From positions 62,001 to 126,000 of the forward strand of contig JAEWJZ010000023.1 of NCBI GenBank assembly GCA_023386315.1: 64,000 bases of DNA. Direction: 5' to 3'. This DNA comes from Bacillota bacterium. Its GTDB lineage: Bacteria > Bacillota > Clostridia > Lachnospirales > Lachnospiraceae. A program made the translations under genes and the position numbers. The notes under the pieces are model-generated. The model had not been told where the DNA came from. It saw only the letters and a program-made list of their open reading frames with translations, and did not search any database. This document shows, one piece after another, positions 18,751 to 26,350 of this stretch; positions within the stretch are counted from its first letter, which is position 1, and each line of letters starts with the position of its first letter.

Positions 18751-18793
18751 AACAGGCGGTGCAATCATATATTTCTGCGCCAGCCTGTTTTTT
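18751..18793 (+). terminator. Intra-operon terminator/attenuator
   Basis: AACAGGCGGTGCA (18751-18763) pairs with TGCGCCAGCCTGTT (18776-18789), about 13 pairs with one bulged A, and six T residues follow. It sits between the binding-protein gene and the permeases, where partial termination would give more binding protein than permease. Confidence 0.85.
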
Positions 18794-18810
18794 AGCAAAG
18801 GAGTGATACC

Positions 18811-19746
18811 ATGACATCCATTGGAAAGGTTAAAAAAGAACGTATCAATTGGAAAGAAATAAAAAAGCAGAAAGTGCTCCTGCTGTTATCTGCAGGCTAT
18901 GTGATTTATGGATTTATATTCTGTTATCTGCCTCTTGCAGGCTGGCTCATGGCATTTGAGAACTATAAGCCGAAGGAAGGTTTTTTTCACTCAAAATTTA
19001 TAGGGCTTGCAAAATTCCGGCAGCTGTTTCTTGATGATGGATTTATCCATGTCATCAGAAATACGCTGGCTATGGGAGTCATTAATTTAGTTACTACCAT
19101 GGTTGCAGCTATTATATTTGCAATTCTCTTAAACGAAGTAAAGTCACAGGGTGGTAAAAAGGTTGTGCAGACAATATCATATCTTCCACATTTCTTATCC
19201 TGGATTATTGTTACCGGCATTTTGCACGATGCTCTGTCTGGGACGGGGATAGTCAATGATCTTCTGCTTCGTTTTCAACTGCTAAAGGAACCTCTGAATT
19301 TTTTTGCATATCCTAAATATTTCTGGTGGATTGTTGCCTTTGCCAATGTCTGGAAGGAAACGGGCTGGAATGCCATTATCTACCTGGCATCCATCACAGC
19401 CATAGACACATCTCTCTATGAAGCGGCGGCCATAGACGGAGCGGGAAGGTGGGCCAGAATCAAATACATTACGCTTCCTGGTATAAAGCCTACGATTATT
19501 ATTCTTCTTTTAATGAATGCAGGAAATGTTTTAAATGCCGGTTTCGAAGTCCAGTATCTGTTAGGAAACGGACTGGTGCAGAGTGTATCCCAGACTATTG
19601 ATATATACGTTTTGAAATGGGGTATCAGTCAGGGAGATTATTCCCTGGGTACTGCAGCAGGAATATTTAAAAGCGTGGTAAGTATTTCCATTATATTAAT
19701 TGCAAATGAGATGGCAAAGCGGGCCGGCGAAGAACGCTTATTCTAA
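18811..19746 (+). CDS. Sugar ABC transporter permease, LplB-type
   Basis: This 311-residue membrane protein has about six hydrophobic segments and the ABC importer loop EAAAIDGAGRWARIKYITLP that contacts the ATPase (EAA motif). It is one half of the membrane channel for the binding protein upstream, with the second permease starting 10 bases after its stop. The start follows AAAGGAG. The ATPase must be supplied elsewhere, presumably a shared MsmX-type protein as described for Bacillus. Confidence 0.93.
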   Translation: MTSIGKVKKERINWKEIKKQKVLLLLSAGYVIYGFIFCYLPLAGWLMAFENYKPKEGFFHSKFIGLAKFRQLFLDDGFIHVIRNTLAMGVINLVTTMVAAIIFAILLNEVKSQGGKKVVQTISYLPHFLSWIIVTGILHDALSGTGIVNDLLLRFQLLKEPLNFFAYPKYFWWIVAFANVWKETGWNAIIYLASITAIDTSLYEAAAIDGAGRWARIKYITLPGIKPTIIILLLMNAGNVLNAGFEVQYLLGNGLVQSVSQTIDIYVLKWGISQGDYSLGTAAGIFKSVVSISIILIANEMAKRAGEERLF

Positions 19747-19756
19747 GGGGGCAGAT

Positions 19757-20662
19757 ATGATTAATCATAGAACGTTACATAAAAGGAAAAGTTCACTGGG
19801 TAATAAGATATTTGTTTTCATTAATACCATATTCATGGTTCTGTTTGTGATCATTACCCTCTATCCGGTTTGGAATACACTGGTCCTGGCCTTTAATGAC
19901 GGGACTGATGCTCTGAGGGGAGGGCTGTATTTATGGCCCAGAAAATGGACACTTCAGAATTATATTACAGTACTTCATAAAAAAAATCTGCTTGTGGGAG
20001 CTTATGTAAGTGTTGCAAGGACGGCGATCGGCACCATTACTGCACTGGCCGCCAATGCCCTTCTTGCTTATATAGTAAGCCGGAAACGCTTTCTTTTTAA
20101 GAGACAGCTCTCCTTATTCTGGGTTATTACCATGTACGTAAACGGTGGAATGATTCCTGTTTTTCTTTTATATAAGGGCTTAGGCCTTACCAACAGCTTT
20201 CTGGTCTATATAATTCCTGGAATGGTAGGAGCCTTTAATATGATGGTGATCCGGACATATATGGTAGGGCTTCCTGATAGCCTGGAAGAGTCGGCTCAGT
20301 TAGACGGAGCCGGAGACCTGGTTATATTTACGAAAATTATCTCACCTTTATGCAAACCGGTATATGCAACCATTGCATTATTCTGTGCAGTAGGACATTG
20401 GAATTCCTGGTTTGATGCCATGCTCTACAATCGGATGAATGCCAATCTGACCACACTGCAGTATGAACTGATGAAGTTATTGTCATCTGTAAGTAATCAA
20501 AGTAATTCTGTAGAATCCATGAAGAATGCGGTGGCAGCCGTAACGCCCACTTCGGTCCGTTCTGCTGCCACCATACTTACCATGCTGCCGATTGTCTGCC
20601 TGTATCCGTTTTTACAGCGGTATTTTGTTACAGGTCTTACCATTGGAGGCGTTAAGGGATAG
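19757..20662 (+). CDS. Sugar ABC transporter permease, LplC/YtcP-type
   Basis: The 301-residue second permease has six hydrophobic segments and a degenerate EAA loop (ESAQLDGAGDLVIFTKIISP). It ends with the hallmark T-I-G-G-V-K-G close of this permease subfamily. I placed the start at the ATG at 19757, preceded by AAGGGGG; the in-frame extension to 19700 overlaps the first permease. It is the last gene of the importer operon, and a convergent GH39 gene follows. Confidence 0.92.
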   Translation: MINHRTLHKRKSSLGNKIFVFINTIFMVLFVIITLYPVWNTLVLAFNDGTDALRGGLYLWPRKWTLQNYITVLHKKNLLVGAYVSVARTAIGTITALAANALLAYIVSRKRFLFKRQLSLFWVITMYVNGGMIPVFLLYKGLGLTNSFLVYIIPGMVGAFNMMVIRTYMVGLPDSLEESAQLDGAGDLVIFTKIISPLCKPVYATIALFCAVGHWNSWFDAMLYNRMNANLTTLQYELMKLLSSVSNQSNSVESMKNAVAAVTPTSVRSAATILTMLPIVCLYPFLQRYFVTGLTIGGVKG

Positions 20663-20670
20663 GAAAGACG

Positions 20671-20719
20671 GCGGCAGGACAGGAAATTTATTTATTTATT
20701 TATTTCCGGTACCTGCCGC
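20671..20719. terminator. Hairpin between convergent permease and GH39 genes
   Basis: GCGGCAGG (20671-20678) pairs with CCTGCCGC (20712-20719), and the inner GGAAAT pairs with ATTTCC, around an A/T-only loop of repeated TTTA. There is no T run, but position between convergent genes suggests it blocks read-through on both strands. It overlaps the last codons of the GH39 gene. Confidence 0.55.
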
Positions 20720-22228
20720 AGGGTCCTCTCCGCGGAAGTAATCATACCCCCTGTCCTTGCAATTTTTAATTTTCTTAAGCTGGAACCATACAACTGCCCA
20801 TGGCTGAAGCAATATGGAAAATGAAATGCCGGAGGGCGAAGCGCTGAGAGTCTCTGTATGTATGAATGGCTGTGCGCTGTCTTTTAATATCTGAGTTTCT
20901 TCTTTTGAGAGCCAGGAAGGTTCTCCCATATCATGCCAGATTTTTCTGGGGTTTCCATGGGTTTCATCGACGGTTTTAGTGAGCAGACAGTATTCTCCTG
21001 CCTCTTTTTCCGGTAAAGTCAAATAAAGCCGCAGACATTCCTTCTGTTCCAGACATAAATTCCAGGCGGTTCCGCAATAGCTCCCATCATCTTTTTGTAA
21101 AACAATCAGTTCATCGGAACGGTGGATACATCTGCCCTGGAGTTTTTTAAAGAAGGCAAAGGTCCAGAATGTTGGTTTTGGAATGGTTCCGTTTGCAACC
21201 AGACCAAATCCGCCGTGAAATGGGGTAAAGGGTACTCCCTTCTCCTCAAAAATATCGCCGAACGTCCAGTAAGAATAGGATTCGCAGAAATCCCCCAGCT
21301 TAGACAGAAGCCATGCCACATAGGCGGCGTTGACTGTAGTATCGTGAATGGGACTGTCAGGGCTGTAGCTGGTGTTGAATTCCGTTATATGCATGGGCAG
21401 TCCTTTAAACGTTTCAAAGCTGTCTATAATTTCCCGGGATACCTTCAGTTCATCCAAAGCGGCTGCAGGATCCCGTAAGGCTCCATAGCTGTAATGGCCG
21501 CATTGTTCCGGTTTCTCAAACATGTAATGGTGCCTTGTAATAAAATCCGGTTTCAGGTTCTGTGCGTCACAAAATTCCAGGAATTTCTTAAGCCAGACAA
21601 CGTCCTCAACTCCGCAGATTGCCGGTCCGCCTGTCAGAAAGCGGCTGTCCGTCTTTTTTACTGCATAAAAGGTTTCCTGAAACAGGCGGAAATATTCTTC
21701 TCTGTCGGCATCTTTCCAGAAACCGGGAAGATTTGGCTCGTTCCATACCTCTACCGGCCAGGTCACTACCTCTTCCTTTCCATAACGCTCCATAAGGTGT
21801 AAAAGAACAGCCTGTACCAGACCGGACCATGTCTCATAGCTTTTGGGCGGCGTGACATTTCCTTTCCAGTAAAATACGGTCTGATCACCGGAAGCCATTT
21901 TATAAGGCATAAATCCCAGTTCTATAAACGGTTTAATCCCCAGCTTCTGATAAGCATCCATGACCATATCTAAATATGTAAAATTGTATTCCACCCTGAT
22001 GCTGCCTGATTCATCCGTATATTCCTGATAAATCGCCATATCATCACAAAAGATCCCATGCCCTCTGATATGGCTGAAACCAATCTGTTCCTGCACCAGC
22101 TTTAACTGTTCCTGATACTGCTGCTGCAGGGCCAGCCCCATACGCCCGGTTCCGACACAGTAATCTGCATGATTCTTAAAACTACATTCTGTTTCATTTC
22201 CAATCTGATAACTGATTTGCTTTTCCAT
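20696..22228 (-). CDS. GH39 beta-xylosidase-like glycoside hydrolase
   Basis: This 510-residue cytoplasmic enzyme (no signal peptide) matches glycoside hydrolase family 39. The acid/base glutamate is in PVEVWNEPNLPGFW (Glu164), and the nucleophile is in HITEFNTSYSPDSP (Glu283), at positions close to those of the Thermoanaerobacterium XynB enzyme. H-H-Y-M-F-E-K-P is another family segment. It probably releases xylose from xylo-oligosaccharides with retention of configuration. It is convergent with the YesMN-binding protein-permease genes and may act on their substrate. It has its own ribosome site (AAGGGGA). Other GH39 specificities, such as alpha-L-iduronidase, are less likely in this setting. 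Confidence 0.85.
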   Translation of the reverse strand: MEKQISYQIGNETECSFKNHADYCVGTGRMGLALQQQYQEQLKLVQEQIGFSHIRGHGIFCDDMAIYQEYTDESGSIRVEYNFTYLDMVMDAYQKLGIKPFIELGFMPYKMASGDQTVFYWKGNVTPPKSYETWSGLVQAVLLHLMERYGKEEVVTWPVEVWNEPNLPGFWKDADREEYFRLFQETFYAVKKTDSRFLTGGPAICGVEDVVWLKKFLEFCDAQNLKPDFITRHHYMFEKPEQCGHYSYGALRDPAAALDELKVSREIIDSFETFKGLPMHITEFNTSYSPDSPIHDTTVNAAYVAWLLSKLGDFCESYSYWTFGDIFEEKGVPFTPFHGGFGLVANGTIPKPTFWTFAFFKKLQGRCIHRSDELIVLQKDDGSYCGTAWNLCLEQKECLRLYLTLPEKEAGEYCLLTKTVDETHGNPRKIWHDMGEPSWLSKEETQILKDSAQPFIHTETLSASPSGISFSILLQPWAVVWFQLKKIKNCKDRGYDYFRGEDPAAGTGNK

Positions 22229-22330
22229 TGAAATCCCCTTCCCCTGAATCTGATCTGATTTTTCCTGCTGTGCTGCTTTAACGCCTGCCCTATATTATAA
22301 CATTTTTTATACTGGAAAAGAATGTAAAAT

Positions 22331-22380
22331 AAAAAAAAGGAGCTTATTCACAGATTGATTGAAAGAATCCGGAATAAGCT
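22331..22380 (-). terminator. Terminator after the M23 peptidase gene
   Basis: AGCTTATTC (22341-22349) pairs with GAATAAGCT (22372-22380). On the minus strand the right flank is a run of eight T residues (the A run at 22331-22338), so it ends the M23 transcript. Confidence 0.85.
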
Positions 22381-22394
22381 TCTTATCATTTTTT

Positions 22395-23564
22395 TTATTG
22401 CTCCTTTTCAGGAGGCGGAGGCGGAGCAACGAAATTTTCAGGAATGGCTGGATCCCTCATGCCATAGACCCGGCTGTATTCCTTGGTCTCCTGATTCTTT
22501 ACTGTTTCAGAGCGGTTCATAGACAGAAATTTGGTCAGTTCGTAGCAGTCCACCCAGATTTCATTGTTTCCTTCTTTCTGGGACTCATCAAAAATAAGCT
22601 GGAGCCCGAAATGAAGATGAGGCTGGTTAATGTTATTGGTATTTTCTGTCCTGCTGTATCCGGTCCGGCCCAGATATCCTATGACATCTCCTGCGTTTAC
22701 AATGCTGCCCAGCTTTAATGATTTGTGATAGGGATAGTTTTTCCTTAAATGGGCGTAATAGTAGTAGCGTTTTCCATCAAAACTGCGGATACCAAGCCTC
22801 CACCCGCCGTATTGATTCCACCCGATGGCTTCCACATAGCCGCTTTCCACCGCAATAACAGGAGTCCCGACCTGACCCATCATATCATGGCCTAAGTGCT
22901 GGCGTTTGAATCCGTAGGATCTGGCAGTTCCGAAATCGTCAAAATCATTGTATGGATATCCTTTGGCAATGGGGCAATAACCTTTTAAACCGTATTTGGT
23001 CACCCAGACCTTATCGGGATTTACGGAACCATCCGGAAGTAAGTCCGGTGTGGCGTAGAGCGGGGCATTAGCAGAAGGAATCTGAATCTCATATTGTCCT
23101 ACCAGACCGTCTAACACTGCTCCATAGGCTTCCCTGTAATAAGTGTAGTATTTCATTTTGCCGGTCAGCTCTTCCATGGTTTTTCCTGAGAGAAGCTGTT
23201 CAGCCAGTGAATCTAAATCTTTGCTGGAATATCTGGAGAAATCCCCCCCATATCTGGCCCCCAGATAGGCAAGCAAATCCACCCAGTTTAAATGAACATC
23301 AGACTGGCAGGTGTTGACGTCATAGCGGAAGGCTTCCTGCATAGCTCTTGCAGTTACGTCAAAATCCACCCATTTTATATATTTTTTTGCTTCCGATGAA
23401 CTGGCTTTTTCTTCCTGGTTCACAACTGGAAATGAGAATCTGCCTCTGGGAGATATAAAAAAAAGAGAGACTAAAAGAAACGTAAGAATGATCACTTCTA
23501 TGTAAATAATGAGATGATGCCGTGCTGCTGGGAAAGATGTAAAACTCTTTTTGAATAGGTTCAT
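22395..23564 (-). CDS. Membrane-anchored M23-family metallopeptidase
   Basis: The 389-residue protein has an N-terminal transmembrane anchor (about residues 17-42) and an extracytoplasmic peptidase domain from about residue 220. Zinc ligands are visible in HLGHDMMGQVGTPVIAVESG and the H-L-H-F-G motif near residue 315. M23 peptidases cut peptide cross-links in peptidoglycan. The C-terminal tail is proline-rich (APPPPPEKEQ). Residues 60-200 resemble no domain I can name. It may be a spore-envelope or cell-wall remodelling enzyme; context does not say which. The gene stands alone, with a terminator directly after it. Confidence 0.88.
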   Translation of the reverse strand: MNLFKKSFTSFPAARHHLIIYIEVIILTFLLVSLFFISPRGRFSFPVVNQEEKASSSEAKKYIKWVDFDVTARAMQEAFRYDVNTCQSDVHLNWVDLLAYLGARYGGDFSRYSSKDLDSLAEQLLSGKTMEELTGKMKYYTYYREAYGAVLDGLVGQYEIQIPSANAPLYATPDLLPDGSVNPDKVWVTKYGLKGYCPIAKGYPYNDFDDFGTARSYGFKRQHLGHDMMGQVGTPVIAVESGYVEAIGWNQYGGWRLGIRSFDGKRYYYYAHLRKNYPYHKSLKLGSIVNAGDVIGYLGRTGYSRTENTNNINQPHLHFGLQLIFDESQKEGNNEIWVDCYELTKFLSMNRSETVKNQETKEYSRVYGMRDPAIPENFVAPPPPPEKEQ

Positions 23565-23691
23565 AAGAATTCTCCTTGTCGTTCCATGAAAGATGCATGT
23601 GAAAAGGGAAAGCAGCTTTCTTTGGCTTTCCCATATATGATATGCGAAAAGAACGGAGTTTATGACGGAAAAAGCGGAAAGCGGGTCAGTG

Positions 23692-23720
23692 TTGGAAAAA
23701 GGGAGGGTTCATGCTATAAT
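23692..23720 (+). promoter_or_regulatory. Promoter of the iron-dependent alcohol dehydrogenase gene
   Basis: TTGGAA (23692-23697) and TATAAT (23715-23720) are separated by exactly 17 bases. This is a strong vegetative-type promoter about 40 bases before the start codon. Confidence 0.8.
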
Positions 23721-23761
23721 TTTAGCTAAGAATCAATATGATAGAGAAAGAGGGGCTTAAA

Positions 23762-24949
23762 ATGATTAATTTTGAATATTGTGTACCAACAAGGGTGATC
23801 TTTGGCCGTGATACCCATAAAAATATTGGAGAAGTGGTTGCCGGATACGGATTTCATAAGATCATGGTTCATTTTGGCGGAGGAAGTGTAAAGAAAAGCG
23901 GACTTTTGGATCTGGTTCAGGATTCCTTAAAGCGTAATGGAATTGAATATGTCCTTTTTGGAGGAGTTAGTCCAAATCCGGGTCTTGGGCTTGCAATGGA
24001 AGGAATGAAACTGTGCAGAAGGGAAAATGTGGAATTTATTCTTGCAGTGGGAGGGGGAAGTGTGATTGATTCTGCAAAGTGCATTGCAGACGGAACCTTG
24101 AATCCGGATGTTGATCCATGGAACTATTTTATGAAAGCAGCAGTTCCTAAGAAAGCCCTGCCACACGGGAATATCCTGACTCTGTCTGCCTCCGGCAGCG
24201 AAACCAGCTTATCCTGTGTAATTACAAAGGAAGAGGAAGGCTTAAAAAGAGGATTTAACAGTCCCACTCACAGACCATTGTTTGCAGTGCTGAATCCGGA
24301 GCTGACTTTTACTGTGAATAAATTTCAGACAGGCTGCGGAACGGTGGATATTATGATGCATACGCTGGAGCGTTATCTGGGAGGACCGACAAAGGATACG
24401 CCTCTTACAGACCGGATTGCAGAAGGACTTTTAAAGTCTGTAATGGAAGCGGGGGAAAAGGCGGATAAGAATCCAACTGATTATGAAGCACGCGCCACTC
24501 TCATGTGGGCTGGAAGTCTTTCCCATGATGGGCTGACCGGCCTTGGAAGAGATTATCTCATGCAGGTTCATCAGCTGGAACATGAACTCTCCGGGCTGTA
24601 TCCTGAGATCGCCCACGGCGCCGGCTTGTCCGCTCTCTTTTGCTCCTGGGCAAGGTATGTATGCAAGGATGCACCAATGAGGTTTGCCCAGCTTTCCGTA
24701 AGGGTATTCAATCAGGAGATGGATTTTGAAAACCCGGTTTATACAGCATTAAAAGGGATTGAACGGTTGGAAGAGTATTTTAAAAGCCTGGAGATGCCAA
24801 TTTCCTTACGGGAATTAAGTTCCTCCATCGGGGAAGCTGATTTTGAAGTTATGGCAGACAAATGTTCCGCAAAAGGAGAAAAGACCCTGGCAGGAATCCG
24901 GGAGCTGGGAAGAGAAGACATGATAGAAATCTACCGTATGGCATTTTAA
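23762..24949 (+). CDS. Iron-containing alcohol dehydrogenase (YqhD/BdhA type)
   Basis: This 395-residue oxidoreductase is a group III iron-dependent alcohol dehydrogenase that probably reduces aldehydes with NAD(P)H. Motifs are the nucleotide-binding AVGGGSVIDSAKCIA, the metal-ligand regions GCGTVDIMMHTLERYL and HQLEHELSG, and YPEIAHGAGLSALF. The overall pattern (FEYCVPTRVIFG at the start) is that of butanol dehydrogenase/YqhD proteins. I use the ATG at 23762 because AAAGAGGGG precedes it; the in-frame ATG at 23738 has no ribosome site. Physiological substrate unknown. Confidence 0.92.
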   Translation: MINFEYCVPTRVIFGRDTHKNIGEVVAGYGFHKIMVHFGGGSVKKSGLLDLVQDSLKRNGIEYVLFGGVSPNPGLGLAMEGMKLCRRENVEFILAVGGGSVIDSAKCIADGTLNPDVDPWNYFMKAAVPKKALPHGNILTLSASGSETSLSCVITKEEEGLKRGFNSPTHRPLFAVLNPELTFTVNKFQTGCGTVDIMMHTLERYLGGPTKDTPLTDRIAEGLLKSVMEAGEKADKNPTDYEARATLMWAGSLSHDGLTGLGRDYLMQVHQLEHELSGLYPEIAHGAGLSALFCSWARYVCKDAPMRFAQLSVRVFNQEMDFENPVYTALKGIERLEEYFKSLEMPISLRELSSSIGEADFEVMADKCSAKGEKTLAGIRELGREDMIEIYRMAF

Positions 24950-24975
24950 GAAAAGTAAATATACTCTGAATTAAA

Positions 24976-25011
24976 AAATCGGGACGGTGCGAAAACCGTT
25001 CCGATTTATAT
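24976..25011. terminator. Terminator between convergent genes
   Basis: AAATCGGGACGGT (24976-24988) pairs with ACCGTTCCGATTT (24995-25007), with T-rich sequence after it on the plus strand and an A-rich flank on the other. It serves the alcohol dehydrogenase gene and probably also the small gene that converges on it. Confidence 0.85.
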
Positions 25012-25012
25012 T

Positions 25013-25306
25013 TTAATAACAATTGTAGCATCCCATTTTACAGATACTCGTCACAACCGCCCTGACCTTATCGTGTTCTTTGCAAAAGGGTTTAAAAATG
25101 CACACCATAGTGATTGCATTCTGAGGAGGTCTGGTCATAATCGTGGAGTTGCAGATAAATCGGAAGTTGACTCCCCTGGCTTCCTGTGTTGCCACCAGAT
25201 AGGGCTTGTAGGTAGTGCCGCGTAAATCCCTGGTGGCCTCATAGAAAATAGCCAGGTCTCTGCAGTCGACGTCACGGTAAGGGGTAAAGCCGCCCGGGCA
25301 CAACAT
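25013..25306 (-). CDS. Small cystatin-like, cysteine-rich hypothetical protein
   Basis: The 97-residue product has eight cysteines, four of them in the last nine residues (C-K-M-G-C-Y-N-C-Y plus an upstream one). The central part, YKPYLVATQEARGVNFRFIC, follows the pattern of cystatin/monellin-like small proteins, whose inhibitory loop is Q-x-V-x-G; here it reads Q-E-A-R-G. I infer a cystatin-like fold, not proven inhibition of cysteine proteases. There is no signal peptide. The start is supported by AAAGGAG 8 bases upstream of the ATG. It follows an MBL hydrolase gene on the same strand by 78 bases. Confidence 0.7.
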   Translation of the reverse strand: MLCPGGFTPYRDVDCRDLAIFYEATRDLRGTTYKPYLVATQEARGVNFRFICNSTIMTRPPQNAITMVCIFKPFCKEHDKVRAVVTSICKMGCYNCY

Positions 25307-25384
25307 ATGAGAAACTCCTTTGCTTTTTCTATTGTTATATCATATGCAGCACCGGGGACGAGCGTGAGTTTTTTTCATCTTTTA

Positions 25385-26191
25385 TCAGGAAAGTTCAATG
25401 ATTTCCCTGTCTTCCGGAATAAGAAGTTCTCCGGAAAAGAGAGGACTGCCTTCGGTGGTATAAAGCTCTTTCCTGTTTTCCAGATTTTTGTCTTCTGTAT
25501 GCCACAGAATTAAATGGTCCGCTTTTAATTCTTCCGCAACCCGGCAGGCATCGGCAACCGTACTGTGATGCTTTTCGTAAGGCTTAAAAATTTCCCGGTC
25601 TCTGTAAAGGCAGAATGTTTCGTGGAGCAGCCAGCTGCTTCCCTCAGCAAATCCGGCATATTCGGGATTATAGGGCTCATCACCGCAAAAGGTTAAGCGT
25701 TTCCCATTATTAAGAACTGTGGTGAATCCGTACTGTTCTGCTTTTGTGGAATGGATATCAAAAAAGGTGATATCATATCCAAGTATGGATTTGGTTTCTC
25801 CGTCTTCTACCGGAATGATATGAATCCTGGTTCCGATCAGCTCATAAAATTTTTTCTGCAGAGTCAGACGGCATAGTGTGTCGATTACGGAAACCAGATT
25901 TTTATGGCTGTAAATATTTAAGTCTCCATCGTAATTCCCGGATTTGATTCTGGTTCCGATAAAACGTACCATCCAGATAATGCCCAGAATGTGATCGGTA
26001 TGTTCATGAGTTGCAAATATGTGATGGATATGGGACAGATCCACTTTCATATCATTTAATATAGAGAGGATTCCGTTGCCGCCTCCGGCGTCAATCATAA
26101 AATAATCCTCGTCTTTTTTTATTGCAAAGCAGGTATTATAGCATCTGGTGGCAGCGGCGTTGCCAGTTCCGAAAACATATAATTGTTCCAT
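25385..26191 (-). CDS. MBL-fold metal-dependent hydrolase (RNase Z-like)
   Basis: The 268-residue protein has the metallo-beta-lactamase signature H-x-H-x-D-H in IFATHEHTDHILGI near residue 60, a metal-bridging aspartate region (LTFCGDEPYN) and a final histidine in LILWHTEDKN. The fold is that of the RNase Z/phosphodiesterase branch of the superfamily, but it lacks the tRNA-binding arm typical of RNase Z, so the substrate is uncertain. AAGGAG lies 6 bases before the start. It is divergent from fbp. Confidence 0.85.
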   Translation of the reverse strand: MEQLYVFGTGNAAATRCYNTCFAIKKDEDYFMIDAGGGNGILSILNDMKVDLSHIHHIFATHEHTDHILGIIWMVRFIGTRIKSGNYDGDLNIYSHKNLVSVIDTLCRLTLQKKFYELIGTRIHIIPVEDGETKSILGYDITFFDIHSTKAEQYGFTTVLNNGKRLTFCGDEPYNPEYAGFAEGSSWLLHETFCLYRDREIFKPYEKHHSTVADACRVAEELKADHLILWHTEDKNLENRKELYTTEGSPLFSGELLIPEDREIIELS

Positions 26192-26350
26192 AGGTGTCTC
26201 CTTATAGTTGCGGGTGTTCCCGGTTTCACGTTCAAAGCCTGGCGAATTATGAAAGACATGCAGGCGAAAGGGGTTTAAAATTGACGTTTTTTATGATACT
26301 ATAAAATTCAAAGCAATGCAACCGTGTCAAAAAAAAGGGAGAACGTATTT

